NCBI GenBank assembly: GCA_000151295.1 | Contig: GG745343.1 | Location: 379,774-443,773 of the forward strand | DNA: 64,000 nt | Reading direction: 5' to 3' | From: Allomyces macrogynus ATCC 38327 | Taxonomy: Eukaryota; Blastocladiomycota; Blastocladiomycetes; Blastocladiales; Blastocladiaceae | In this document: in pieces, positions 44,390 to 55,960 of the stretch | How the letters are laid out: each line of letters opens with the position of its first letter | Position numbering within the stretch: position 1 is the first letter of the stretch | Made by a program: the position numbers and the translations under genes | The notes under the pieces: model-generated | Database searches by the model: none | Told to the model about the DNA's origin: nothing | The model's input: the letters and a program-made list of their open reading frames with translations, nothing else

Positions 44390-47115
44390 TCACGTTGCCG
44401 CGCCTCTCTCCTCACTCTCCACCTCCTCATCCATCTCGTCCACCGGCCCGGTAGCCCCGTCAGCGGCCCTCGGCGCCGGCGCCATCCCGATCCCCCGCAG
44501 CACCGCGGCACGCGTGCGATGCCACTCGGCCGCGCGCTTCCCCTCCTCATACAGCCGCTTGAGTTCCGCCGCGTCGTACGCATCGTATTCGGCGACAGGC
44601 AGCTTGTTGGTGCACCGGCACTGCGCGTCAAAGATGCCCATGGCCAAGATCTCGACGGGCCCGCCAACGGCACGTGCCGTGATGCGTGACGTGAACGACG
44701 GAAGCTCGCGCGTCGTGGGTGGCGAACTTGGGGTGGACGTGTCAGTCGTCGGGATGGTGGTCACGCCGGCACTGATCGACATGAGCCGCTGCCGCGCCGT
44801 CTTGGTGTGTTCGTGCGCCCATCTGTACAAGTGATCTCCGCCCGTCAGTCCCAGCCCAGCACGACACGATGACCCGAAAACACAAACGTACTGCGACAGG
44901 TAATCGCTGACCGACCACCGCACGACCCACTCCTCGCCAAAGTACTCCCCAGTACCCTTGGTCGCGACGCGCACACTCCTCCTCACCGCCCGGCCACGAT
45001 CCACCACTTCGACGCTGCGAAACACGTCGACCGTACCGCGCTTGATAAAGAAAAACTCGCGCACCGGCTGCCCCTCCCTCACAAGCGTGCTGCCTTTTGG
45101 CCACGAGCGCCACGACGCGACCGCGGCCACGCCCGCGAGCTGGCCCATGGGCGCCGACGCGGTACCGGTCGAGTTCGCGGCAATCCCCGCAGCCTGGGCC
45201 ATGGCGGGGACGGATGCGAGAAACGCGACTTTGGCCTGCAAGTCGCGCTGGTGCTGCGTGCGCACGAGCCGCAGGTAGTCGGCCTTGTCAATGGCAAGAA
45301 AGAGCGTGTCGCACTCGTCGTCGTAGGGAGTGTTGGGCGGGTACGTTGGCGGTGGGAGCGCCGTGACGGTCGCAGCGCGCGGGGTGCTGTTGACGAGTGC
45401 GAGCTCACCAAAACCCTGGCTGTAGTCCAGAAACGGTATAAGGTCAGTTCGATTTTCGAGTGGTTGCGAAGAATGTTTTTTTGCAAACGTACCCAAACCC
45501 GACTTCGGCCACTTTCACCCGCGCCGTCGGCATATTATGCATCGCGACCGACACTTCCGCGGCGCCACGCACGACCACACACCACTGCGTCCCCAGCTCG
45601 CCCTGCTTGACAACCGCCGTGCCTGGCGCGCGCCGTAACATCGTCGCGACCTCGCACAACTGCCGCACCGGATCCATCAACTCCTTTTCCTTCTTGCCCC
45701 TCCAAAGCCCCGTCGGCGCCTTGATCAGCGCGGCCAGTGCCGGCAACCGCCCCGCCTCGGCCGCGAGCAAGTCGACCATCTCGGGCGACCGCGCAATCGG
45801 GTGCGTTTCCAGGACCGCGAGCGCCGCGGAGGAGAGCGACTGCGGCCACGGGCCGGCGGTGCTTGGACTGCGCGGCGGGGTCGACGCCGGTTCGGACGCG
45901 GTGCGGCTGCGCCGTCCATTATCGGTCCCACGCGCGGAATCGCTGTCGCGGCCGCCGTCCATGATCTGCCGCTTCAACTCCGAGTCGGTCGCCTGCGCCG
46001 CGAGAAGGTACTGCGACACGGGCTCGAGCACGCGGCTGCGACGCCGACCCGGCCCGCCACTCGCACGCGCCGGCACCGATGCCGCGGGCGGACGCGGCTG
46101 AAACCGCCACGATCATACTCCGGACGCCATTACTCGCATTCATCGGTCCACTGCCCTCCTCGTCACTGTCACTATCCGAATCGCTCCCCGGATCCCGCTT
46201 CCCACGGCGCACCGCGCCCGCGACCGACACCCCGCGCACGGCGCGCGCGCTCCACGGATCCTCGTGATTCACCGGCCGGCGCGGCAGTGGCAGTGCACGT
46301 TTCGGGCTCGTTTGCGCGGGCAGGGTCTTGGCCGCACGCAGTTGCGCGTGCGTCGCCGCGTACCGCGGCACCGCGCGCACGTTGCCCTTCTTATCCACGA
46401 CCGCGATCGTCGTCTCGCCGCCCGCCGTCGGGTCGTCCAAGAACGGCGCCGGCGGCCCACCATGCGGCCGGAGACACGTGCGCAGCGCCGCCATGTACTT
46501 GGCGTGCTGCACCGCGTCGTCGCGCACCCCCGACGTCCTCGTCCCGGCCGCCGATGGTGGGGCCCCCGTGAGTTGGCTGATCCGGCGGCGCATCTGGACA
46601 AACGCTGTGGGCGACAGACAGTCGGCGGAAATCCGCGGCGAAGCCGTGGCCGTTGTCGGTCCGACGGCTCCGCCGGCGGTGCCGAGCGCGGCCGCCGCCG
46701 AGTCGAGCAGGACGTACTTGGCGGTCACGTGCGTGAGCCGCGTCACGTCCACGTCGAATTGCGTCTCCGATTGCTTGACGGCGACGGCGACGCGTGCGCG
46801 GAGGCGCGCGCGCGCGGTGCGGGCCGTGCGGTCGCGGACGGGCGCGAGAGTGGGGGCATGGGCGGTGGGTGGGAGAGGAGCAGTAGAGGCGGTCAGGTCG
46901 ACTTTGCTCGCAGCGAGCTCGTCGGCCCAGGTGTCAAGGCCCGCGAGGAGGGGGGTTTGGCCGATGGCGAGTGGCGCGTCGGCGTCAGGGACGGTGCGGT
47001 GAGGAGAGGAGGACGGGGAGCTGCGAATGGCCGAGGTTGGCCGGGGCGACGTGGAGGGTGGGCTGGTGGGGTGTAGCGCAGTGGTGCTCGGCACGGCGCC
47101 GAGTAGATGCGCCAT
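44390..47115 (-). CDS. Cyclic-nucleotide-binding domain protein
   Basis: This is a putative cAMP- or cGMP-responsive protein. Coding runs from about Met 47115 (MAHLLGAVPSTT; the longer frame up to 47250 has no ATG) through an Arg-rich, mostly disordered first third. After a frame change near 46100, probably a short intron, comes VSQYLLAAQATDSELKRQIMD. The first cNMP-binding domain has LRRAPGTAVVKQGELGTQW and VVVRGAAEVSV, then after an intron near 45460 QGFGELALVNSTPRAATV, which is the phosphate-binding cassette (FGE-LA-----RAAT). A second, weaker domain follows: WPKGSTLVREGQPVREFFFI, KRGTVDVFRSV and GTGEYFGEEWVV. No kinase, channel or exchange-factor domain was seen. Such stand-alone CNB proteins occur in flagellated organisms (for example animal CNBD2 in sperm), but orthology is not claimed. 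The exon structure in the N-terminal half is uncertain. Confidence 0.67.
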
Positions 47116-47670
47116 CGGCCAGCAGCGGGTTAGATCGGGGTTGGACCCCGAGATGCGGCTTGGCGTTGAAAAAGATCGTCGGCGTGCAGACGGCGTGCAG
47201 AAAGGCAGTATCGAGGAGCCTTCTTGGCAGTGGTTAGGCCACCTTTGCAAACTTGCAGTTGCGGGTGAACTGGCGTGTTGCCGAGCCGCTCGGAGACTTC
47301 ACATCACGTCGCTAGTCGTTGGTGCAATGGAGTCGAGAGCAGGGCCGTAGTTGCGTCGTTTGCGGCAAGTTGCATCGCGAATCGTTGCCTGGGGCTTCGA
47401 GGCCGTCGACATCGTTTGCGGTCGGGCAAGTGGTGATAAAGATGATAAATGCAGGCAGGCAACGCGGCCACGTGGCAATGCGGTGGCTGCGTCGTAGGCA
47501 GCGCTGCTTGTTCGTCCATGCAGCCACCAGCTCACCACGTCCACGTCCACGTCGCGCCTCCGGTGCTCCACTCTGGGCCGGCGCGAACGCGACGCGAACA
47601 CGACCGACCCGGCACCCGCAAACCGCACCCTCAAACCGCACCCGCCGCCGCCGCCACCGCCACCGCCACC
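47116..47670. other. Divergent intergenic region, CNB and oxygenase genes
   Basis: About 550 bases hold probable promoters for both genes. A short gcc(gcc/acc) run of about 25 bases directly precedes the oxygenase start codon. No RNA gene was seen. Confidence 0.4.
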
Positions 47671-49875
47671 ATGGAGGACATCCTGCGCCTGCGGGCCTGG
47701 CTCGAAGGCTGGGACGGCGAAGACATGGACGAGCACTTCGGCGGCTACGGCTTCGACCACGACGACGACTACGAGGGGGTCACCGCGCGCGCCGGCGAGG
47801 AAGGCGACTGCCCGCCGTTTGAGCTGCGGTCCAACGACGACGACGACGACGACGGCATGGCTGACGGCGATCACGCCGCAGATCAGCCAGTGCCGCCGCT
47901 GCAGGCGCTCAGCCAGGCCATCGCCGAGATCGCCGTCGCGAGCGCAGTTGAGTCCTGCTCATTTGGCGGCCGCGCCGACGCGCTGCTCGCGGCACCCGGG
48001 CTCGTGATTGACGGGATTGGACCAATTGCGCTGCCCGTTGTCGATGCCGCACAGGCCGTCCAAGGGGATCGACATGCTCACGATCGAAATTGCCGCCAAG
48101 CGCGGTTGCGAAGGGAAGCAGTTCGACATGCCGCTCTACAAGTTCCTGCTCTCCGAGCCCGGCGGCCATTTCGTCAAGCACCGCGACACAGAGAAGCACG
48201 ACCGCATGTTTGCGACCGTCGTTTTGCAGCTGCCGTCGGTGCACGAGGGCGGCGAGCTCTTCGTCTACAGCGACACGTCGAGCGATGTCGCCGAGTCGAT
48301 CACGTACGATTTCCGGCGCAGCAATGGGATGGCGCCGTTTGCTGTGCACTATGCCGTGCACTACGCCGACGCCGAGCACGAACTGAATCCCGTCACCTCC
48401 GGATACCGGCTCGCGCTCGTCTACTCGCTGTGCTGGCCCGAGCACCAGGTTAAGCGGCGGCTCGACGCGGCTGCGGCCGCCATGATCGCCGCATGATCGC
48501 GATAAACTCGCCGCCGTCAAACAACCCTTCACATACCACTTTGACCAGTGGTACACGCCGCGGTCCGTCGCGCATATCGTCGCCGACATGCTCAAGGCCA
48601 CCAACAAGGCGCGGTTCGCTCTGCTGCAGGCGGCCAACGCCACGCTCCCCGCGGCCGACCGGTTCGCGTTCTACCTGGCGACGTGCAAGTGCACTGCCGA
48701 GTACGGGTACATCGGTGGGCAGAACGTCGAGTGGGAGCTCGAGGACGGGCCGTATTACCGCATTGTCGGCTGGCACGGCGTCGACGGCCGCCATCTCGGC
48801 ACGGGCACGCGCTGGAGACCGAGTATAAGCGAATTGCGCTGATTGCCGTCCTCAACGCGGAAAACATCGCGTTTGTCGGCAATTACGTCGGCAAGAAGGC
48901 GGCCGCCGAATTGTTTGCCGCGTCACTCGAGCGGCTGGACTTGACCGATGACACGGAATGGGTCCTGCACGCACTGCAGGCCATTTCAGCCGCGGAAAGC
49001 ACGTCAATCTCGGCGCGGAGCTCCTGAAACGCGTGATTGCCGCCAACCACGCCGCGGGCGTCGGACTCGTCCTCGACGAGTTTCCGGGCCTGCTCACAGC
49101 CGCGACCGTCGCGGACCTCGTGCGCAGCGACATACGGCCGCAGGTGCGCGAGGACGTGCTCGCGCACCAGCGCCCATGAATGCAGTTGCCGGGAATGATC
49201 CGCCCGTCCCGACCGACCGGCTCGGCGACCTGCTCGCGGTCGCCATGGCCGCGTGGCCGGACCTCGTCTTCCTCGCACAGCAGGAGCAGGAAACCGCGTG
49301 GCGCGCCGCCCTGCGCACCAACGCCCCGGCGCTCGTGCACGACCTTGTCGTCCTGACGCAGGCCATCGCCAAGCACACGATCCTCAATCCGCACGCCGCG
49401 ATCGACGAAGCGCTCAAGTGGGTGCCCGCGCTGTCCCGGACTGCGGTCGCGCTGCTCCCGCTCGTCCGGCCCGTCTACGCCCAGCTCGCCGCGACCGCGT
49501 CGACTCCGCTCCCACCGGTCACGCTCGTCGACACGACCGCAACGCACCCGGACCCGGACGTGCAGGCGTTCCTGCGGTCGGCCGAGCGCGACGGTCATTT
49601 CGGGCTGGTTCACGGGGATCGCGCAGGCGCGCAAGTTTGTCAAGCAGCATGAGATTTCGCCGCACTTTGTCGCCGAGGCGGGCGGGACGGGTAAGCGCGC
49701 GTTCGCGTGGCTCACACGGCTCGCGGCCGTGCGCGAACAGGCCGTGCAGAAGCGGCGTGCCGCCGAGGAGACGATGCGCAAGAATGTTGCGCATTTTGGG
49801 GAAGGGGTCAAGGGGAGTCGTGTCGGCGCGGACCCTAGAAGGTGGATGTGCTGCGAGACGCGAAGGAGGTTTTGA
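47671..49875 (+). pseudogene. 2OG-Fe(II) oxygenase family protein, frame-broken
   Basis: The family uses 2-oxoglutarate, O2 and Fe(II) to hydroxylate substrates. From Met 47671 the acidic start (LEGWDGEDMDEHFGG) leads to a Gly-rich part. After a shift near 48050 the core reads LYKFLLSEPGGHFVKHRDTE (iron ligands His and Asp), TVVLQLPSVHEGGELFVY, DAEHEL (distal His) and VTSGYRLALVYSLCW (2OG-binding Arg), the pattern of a large fungal family. Further shifts occur near 48490, after a short duplication atgatcgc-cgc-atgatcgc, then near 48800, 49005, 49170 and 49600. Each one restores protein-like sequence (KQPFTYHFDQWYTPRS, TEYKRIALIAVLNAENI, LGAELLKRVIAANHAAG, FTGIAQARKFVKQHEI). Five or six shifts without fitting introns suggest a pseudogene, though codon use is still normal. 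A low-quality stretch of assembly is the alternative. The catalytic residues themselves remain. Confidence 0.62.
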
Positions 49876-50202
49876 TGAGCGCGTTCGTGGAACTGCGCTC
49901 GAGTCTTTTCTTTGGAGATTCAATTGGTTTGCCGGAGGAGGAGGATGCGAAACGATTGATACCGGGCTCACGATGCGGTTGTGTTTATTCTGGGTGTGTA
50001 ATCCAAAAGCACTTATTTTTGTCGTCGCTATTGTTCAGCAGGCCTTGCGCACAAGCCTGTAAGGCACAGAGCAAGACCGACGGCACCAACACCCGTGCTG
50101 CGTGCTGCCCAATCGCAAAGCCCACGACAATTGCTGCCAAAAAATCGATTCGTTCAACTCCTCGGTTCAACTAAACGCAACCGAACCAGTCATCGTTGCT
50201 GC
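49876..50202. other. Intergenic, convergent 3' ends
   Basis: About 330 bases between the oxygenase and the CCDC124-like gene show no supported feature. Confidence 0.4.
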
Positions 50203-51618
50203 CTACTTGGTGCGCATGCGCTCCAACGCCGCTTCCTTGCGCTCTGAGATCGCTTGCCGCTCTGTGAAATCGTTGGGACTGCGTCAGCACCTGCAGAGAG
50301 ACTCAGAGAAATGAGATCGGTCAAATGGCGTACCATCCTCGGCCGTGGCATTGTACGCGACCGTGGCCTGGTTGAAGGGGTTCTCGGGGCTCTTCTGCCA
50401 CTGCTTCCACAACATCTGCTCAATCTGGGTACGGTGGACAAAGACGGCGTGAGCGGGCAGGCAAATGTTGCTAGCCGAATCGAGCACGACGCACCTGGCT
50501 CAACCGCAACCCCGGGTTCTCAGCCTTGATCTTGGGCGTCTCGCGCTCCTTGTAAGCGAGCCACGCCGCTACACACACGGAGTGTGAGCCGCGCACACGA
50601 CCGCCAATCAATTCGTATCCCCAACGTACCCTTGGCGCGCCGTTCCGGATGCCGATCAATCGCGTCCTCCTTGCGCACTGTCTTTGTCTGCACGGCGTCG
50701 GCCGTCGTCGCGATATCCAGTAGCTCCAGCGCCGCGTCGATACCCGACGCCGAGTACTCGGGCACGGGCTCAGCCGTAAACGTGACCACCACGGCCGTCT
50801 TCTCGGCGGCCTTCTTGGCGGCCGACCGCGGCGCGGGCACGGCAAATGGCAATTCGCTCACGCCCACGCCCTTGGCCTTCTTGCCCGAGGGCGTCGGGGA
50901 TGCGTTCTTGCCCCCGCGGCCGAGCGCCGCTTCCTCTTGTGCAAGAAGTGCGGCGGCCTCGGCTTTGCGTGCAAGCCGCTCGGCCTTCTTGCGCTCTTCG
51001 TCCTCGCGCGACTTCTTGGCGCCGGCGGCCCATTCGGCTGGAGGAGCAGAGGCGGGTCAGATGCGCGATCGCGACAGACGGAACAAAGAGTGGAGGACGA
51101 GCCATACCGGCCTCCTTTTGCTCCCTAATGGAATCAATGCGAGCCACAGGTCAGATCAGCGGGTCTCCCACTCCATTATCAGGAACGATCGATAACGCAC
51201 TTGACAGCGCGCTGCTTGCTGTCCTTATCGGCCTGCACGGCAGCCTTCTTCTCCTTGGCCGCCGTCACTACACGCAGCAACGAGAGCGTTCTCCGCCAGT
51301 CAGATCGGGTTGTTTGTGGCCACACGCGGCGTGATGCGGATTCGGATTCGCTTGCTGGTCGGTACGCGTCGACCAACGACGCCGCGCACGTCCGCGCGAT
51401 CGTCGGACGGGGAACACGCTCCATCGCAGCACTAGCTCCCATCGTGCGCGCGACTTGCGTTTGCGGTCGCTGCGATCATGTCCGATCTCGGGTGGGTGCT
51501 CTTGAACCGTCCCATGATCGCAACTGGCGGCGTCGTTGATTGTCGTGCGGTTGCTGACCAACATGGCGGGAGCTCGTGCCTGACCTTTCGAGTTTTCTCC
51601 CTTGAACTTCTTGGGCAT
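50203..51618 (-). CDS. CCDC124/Lso2-like ribosome-associated protein
   Basis: CCDC124 (Lso2 in yeast) binds idle ribosomes, spans the two subunits and helps translation restart after stress. From Met 51618 the first exon is MPKKFKGENSK, the invariant start of the family. It splices in phase to VTAAKEKKAAVQADKDSKQR, then a small exon (EQKEA), then AEWAAGAKKSREDEERKKAE, a long basic-acidic helix. The next block contains YSASGIDAALELLDIATTAD and RHPERRAKG, a family signature. An intron leads to AAWLAYKERETPKIKAENPG and LRLSQ, then IEQMLWKQWQKSPENPFNQA, again conserved. The last exon, ERQAISERKEAALERMRTK, ends at 50203. The total is about 260 residues, close to the animal protein. The two-part conserved structure makes the call secure; yeast Lso2 is much shorter. 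Confidence 0.9.
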
Positions 51619-52059
51619 GATTGCTGGTTGGCGGTGCGTGCAGTTGCGATGACAGGAGCGAGAGCTGGAGCAGCCGGTGCTGCTCAGAAGACAACGCGCC
51701 AGGTAAAAGGGCTGGAAAAATCGGCAAGCTGGTGACGAGAATGACGTGGACGCACACCATGCGCCATCGACGAGCTGGCCTGCCACAACCACCTCGCGCG
51801 CGTGATGCCCTTGATATCACTCTTCATCCGTCCCTGCCATTAACCGTTCAACTTGGTGCTCGGCCAACAGGCGCCGACCGCGACTTGCACCGCGACGACC
51901 ACGGCGAGGACGACCAGCAACCGACGGACAACTTGGGGCACGCTGCAGCAAGGACCGCGCCCAGCCCGCTGAACGGAAAAATCAAGCCGACCGGCCATCC
52001 ATTTCCGGCCGCATCCAGCTCGATTGATTTCGCACCAGAACCCGTCAAGCGCCATCACC
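51619..52059. promoter_or_regulatory. Divergent promoter region (CCDC124-like / Mic19)
   Basis: About 440 bases separate the divergent start codons. No TATA box was found. The arrangement implies two promoters here. Confidence 0.4.
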
Positions 52060-52855
52060 ATGGGCCAAGGCCAATCCAAGCCCGCAGAACCCGTCGTGTT
52101 CGTAAACACGGTGCCGCTGATGGTAACACCTACCACCAACTCGACCCTTCTCCACCATCGCTACTCCTGACCCCCGAACCGATTGCGACTTGACCAGGTC
52201 AGCGAGCGGCTCGTGCACAACCTCGACGCCGCCGAGTCCGGCGCACAATCCTCTGAGCCCACTCCCGCACCCGTCGCCACCTCGGCTCCCGCTCTTTCCG
52301 AGGAGGAACTGCATGCGCTTGTCGAAGAGCGCGTCGCACAGCGCGTCGCCGCCGAACTCGAGCGTCGGATCGCGACCGAGGGCGTGCGCAAGGATAACCG
52401 CGAACAACTGTCGTCGCAGGTCGCGCTGCGCGAGGCCGAGGATATGCTGCAGCGGTTGGGCCGGATCAGGTCGGTTCTTTTACAACCCTGTTTGAAGTGA
52501 ACGAGATGCGAATGGATCGCTGACGGACTGCTGGTGTAGTTTGCCGACGCCCGAGGCGAACCCGGCGTGCCTGGCCGCGCAGGAGCAGGTGATTGCGTGC
52601 TTCAAGTGCGTTGGTTCTTCTTGCCTGGATCTGGAATGGTTGAGACGAGCGAGACTGACGAGTTCTCTCCATCTGCACAGGGCCAACCCGACGCGCCCAT
52701 TGGACTGCTGGCAGGAAGTCGAGGCGTTCAAGTCATCTCTCAAGGTCGTGCAGAAGGTGCGCTCCGACCCTCTCCACCCCACATTCTCGCACTCTGCTCA
52801 CCCTCAATCCTCTCCCATTCACCAGGAGTTCATTCACGCCGCGAGCCAACTGTAA
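52060..52855 (+). CDS. MIC19: MICOS complex subunit Mic19 (CHCH domain)
   Basis: Mic19 (CHCHD3 in animals) is an inner-membrane peripheral subunit of MICOS that shapes cristae junctions together with Mic60. From Met 52060 the first exon is MGQGQSKPAEPVVFVNTVPL, with Gly2 for myristoylation as in CHCHD3. The second has LSEEELHALVEERVAQRVAA and a coiled coil ending RLGRI. Two small exons then give the CHCH part: CLAAQEQVIAC is a C-x9-C pair, and PLDCWQEVEAFKSSL has the second helix with its first Cys only, Ser standing where the last Cys of a twin-Cx9C motif would be. The last exon is EFIHAASQL. The total is about 165 residues, in the range of fungal Mic19. All joins are in phase. The DCWxEVExFK motif is typical of the family. 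Confidence 0.87.
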
Positions 52856-53018
52856 CCGACTCGCGCATCCTAGTTTCCCCAATGTGTACACGCATCATCG
52901 TTTTCCTCTCCACCATACCGCGTGATTGCTGTCAGATTCCGATTCAAATCAAGAAAAATATCAGCATTAGCACAAGCATCTCGCCCCCCTCTCTTCCTAC
53001 CTCTCCGCAGATGCGCGG

Positions 53019-54557
53019 TTACAAAAAGTCGTCGCCGTCCTCCTCTACCGGCCGCGCAGGCACCGGCGGCGGCAGCGGTGCGCCCGGACCGAACCCAGGA
53101 ACCGCCGGCGCAGCAGCGGGAGGTCCACCGAACCCGGGAATCGCCGGCGCGGGCGTCGCAGCGGGCCCGAACCCGGGGATTGGAGCCGGCGCTGGAGGAG
53201 CAACTGGCGCACCCGCGCCCGCAAAACCCGGAATCGGCGCCGCGGCGACAACGGGCGGTGGAGGCGCGAATCCAGGGATCGGTGCGGGGGCGGGCACCGT
53301 CGGCGTCGGCGCGAACCCAGGGATCGGCGCGCCGGCGACGGGGGTCGGCGGCAGCGGGACGGCCGCCGGCACGAAGCCCGGCACCGCCGGCGGCGGCGGG
53401 GCACTGCCGCCGATCCCGCCCATGGGCCCGTGGGTCTCGAGTTTGCGCGCGATGCGCACGATCGGCGCGTCGAGGAACGTAATTAACTGCGCGGAGGTGG
53501 CCGCCTGCAGGGCGTCCGGGTCGCCGCGGTCCATGGCCTCGAGCAAGGACGATGCGAGGTGTAACTCATCCCGCGCGAGTTGGTTGTCGGAAGCGGCTTG
53601 CTCGAAGAGTTGCGACGCGCGGACGCCGTCGCTGATGGCGAGGTGCACGATGATCAGGGAGAGGACGGTCTTGGAGAGCCCGTTGGCGTTGGTGATTATC
53701 GTGTAGGCGTTGCGCTGCAGGTCGAGGAAGTGGATAACCGAGTCCATGCTGGAGGAGAATGATTTGGATGCGTGAGAGCGAGTGCCAATGGCCAACAGCG
53801 GGGGCTGAGACGTACAGGTTCCGCGACGCGGCAAACGCAACGGCGCGCTTGATCGCGTCCACGGCGATCCGGTACCGCTCCTCGTCCTGGTAGAGCGTGA
53901 TGCACTCGTCCCAGTGCGCAAGCGCTTGCGGAACCTGGCCTGCGGCATCAGCCGCTCTAATGCGTAGAAGCAGCGAAAGGATCAGTCCGCGATCCTCACC
54001 CCGAGTCATATCAGCACGAGCGGGAGTCGTACTTTGCCGCTTTTTCCAGCGCCTCGGCGGCACGGTCCGGCGTGCCGTTGAGCACAAAGCACTCGGACGC
54101 GCGATGGTAGAGCGTGGCGGCGCGCGCCGGGTCGTTGACGGCGGGCGTGGTCGCGAGCTGCGCGGCCGTCTCGAAAGCCTTGGCGGCCATGTAGGTCGAA
54201 TCAGCCTTGATCCAGCACTCGGCCGAGTCGAGGAACGAGGTCATGGCCAGGTCGGGCCGCTCCGTCTTGACGATCGTCGCTGCACAAGAGCATCTCCACC
54301 GGTTATTACGGGAGCAAAGTGGTATCTGGGGCTAATGGAGTGAAAGTACCAGCCCGCTCAAACTCCTGCGCCGCCGTCTCCGGGTCGGGCTTCCAAAAGA
54401 AGCCGAATCTCGGCTTGGTGATCCTAGCCGTGCCCAATCACCATGACGCTGCACGTTAGATCGATGCCAGTGGGGCCTGGGGCCGTCAAGCGAGGCGCGG
54501 TACCGACGCTTTCAGCGCGGCATGGCGGTGCGCCTCGGACTCGGCGACGCGGCTCAT
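53019..54557 (-). CDS. Gamma-SNAP with PGF-repeat tail
   Basis: Gamma-SNAP is an adaptor for the NSF ATPase in disassembly of SNARE complexes. From Met 54557 (MSRVAESEAHRHAALKAS) a small exon splices to PRFGFFWKPDPETAAQEFER, corresponding to the W-K-P-D-Y motif of the family. It continues with TPR-like helices: FLDSAECWIKADSTYMAAKA, DPARAATLYHRASECFVLNG, QALAHWDECITLYQDEERYR and LARDELHLASSLLEAMDRGD. After GGIGG the animal protein has a short acidic tail. Here about 120 residues rich in Pro, Ala and Gly follow, with seven PGF motifs, most as (A/P)-x-(P/A)-I-PGF, before the acidic end EEDGDDFL. Introns lie near 53745-53815, 53950-54010 and 54280-54350. The core is clear; the repeat tail is lineage-specific as far as I know. 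Confidence 0.87.
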
Positions 54558-54930
54558 TTTTATTATGGCGACTTGGGGGTGGCTGGGTCGGTTTTTTGGT
54601 CCAAATCGTTTGCTGGTACTTCTGCGAGGGTACAGATTGCTTGAATTGCTTTCAAGAAGCGCGCGGGCCAGTCGAAAACGTCGAGGAAGTTGGCCACCAG
54701 CAGCAGTGCACGCCCAACGGTGCGTGCGGTGGATGCTCCTGTCGCGGTCACATGTGTATGAGCAGACACGGATCTATTGTCGTTCCCCTGCTGTTGCCGA
54801 TCACCAGCTTGCCAGCTGGGCGCTTCAGCTACGCCGTCATTTGCCGCCAGCGACGCTCCGTCCAACTTGCCGCACTCAGCTGCGACCGCTGCGTTCCCCT
54901 GGACCTCTTTGCGACCCCGTTCCGGCCATC
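54558..54930. promoter_or_regulatory. Divergent promoter region (gamma-SNAP / unknown helical protein)
   Basis: About 370 bases lie between the divergent start codons. No TATA box or repeat was seen. Confidence 0.4.
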
Positions 54931-55960
54931 ATGGACGCCACCAGCAGGCCGCTGTCCCAAGTCGAGCGCCACTTGGCGCAGGCCATGGCCAACATTTCCG
55001 CGGGCACCGACACCTGGTCCAAGCTGGTCGATGATGGCTTCTTGATGTGCAATAAAATGGTCTCGCTCTACCTCAGCAAATGGTAATGGTGAGCGTCCAC
55101 AAGATGCTTTCCAATTTCGCGCAAACAAGGTCCTGATCCGACTTCTGTCACGACAGCAACGCCAAGGCCGACGACGCCGACGAACCGTGGACGGGCGCTG
55201 CCATTTCGGCATGGGCGAAGTCGGACGGTCAGCCAGGAACCGCTCTGGACGACGGTCCCGATGCAAAACCGTTCGACGACAGGCTGACTTTCGCGATCAC
55301 CAAGGCCGACCAAGAAATCGCCGACTGGCACGCGAAACTCGGCAAGATGATCAAGCTCTTGGTACCTTTCCTGCGCCGTAGCCGCACCTGTGCTCTCGTT
55401 TACGGTCCTCACTACGTCTGCCGTTTGTCCAGCAATCGCAATTCGCCAAACTCCAAGACGCCTCGGTCCTCGTGCAAGTCGGCCTCCTCAACATGCCCGC
55501 GCCGGTGTCTGGCCTCGTCTTTGACCTCATCAAGTCTGACACGCTGCGTACGATCATTTCTGCTTGCCCCCAACCTTCTCCACCCACCCGCCGTTCTCAC
55601 GTTCCCATGTATACTCCAGGCGATCTCGTCACCGACACGGTGCGCATGTACGCGCTCGACCTGGCCCTGAAGTTGCAGCTCATGGGCACGCTCGCCACGC
55701 TCGGCAGTACATCGTCCACGCTGACCGGTATGACCGCGCCGTACGCATCGGTTCTGGGCCAAATGGAGGAAGAGGTGCCGCGGCCGGTATTGCCCGCACC
55801 GACGACCAACGACATAGATCGCGCCGAGTTGATCAACCTGATGGCGCTCTGGATGTACCAGCCGACGGTGCTCCGGCGACACGTGGCTGAGCTGCGCGAC
55901 GTGGCGCGGCTGGTCAAGGGGATGGTGGGTGGAAGCGGAGCGCAGGGCAGACGGTCGTAA
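54931..55960 (+). CDS. Unrecognised helical protein, four exons
   Basis: I do not recognise this protein. Four exons join in phase from Met 54931 (MDATSRPLSQVERHLAQAMA). The next exon begins CNAKADDADEPWTGAAISAW and ends IADWHAKLGKMIKLL. A third starts QSQFAKLQDASVLVQVGLLN and a fourth RDLVTDTVRMYALDLALKLQ, ending in VARLVKGMVGGSGAQGRRS at a TAA at 55958-55960. The total is about 260 residues, largely helical, with no signal peptide, membrane segment or catalytic motif. Clean splice joins and balanced codon use argue that it is real. Amphipathic helices (LINLMALWMYQPTVLRRHVA) suggest a protein-complex subunit, but no complex can be named. Confidence 0.65.
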
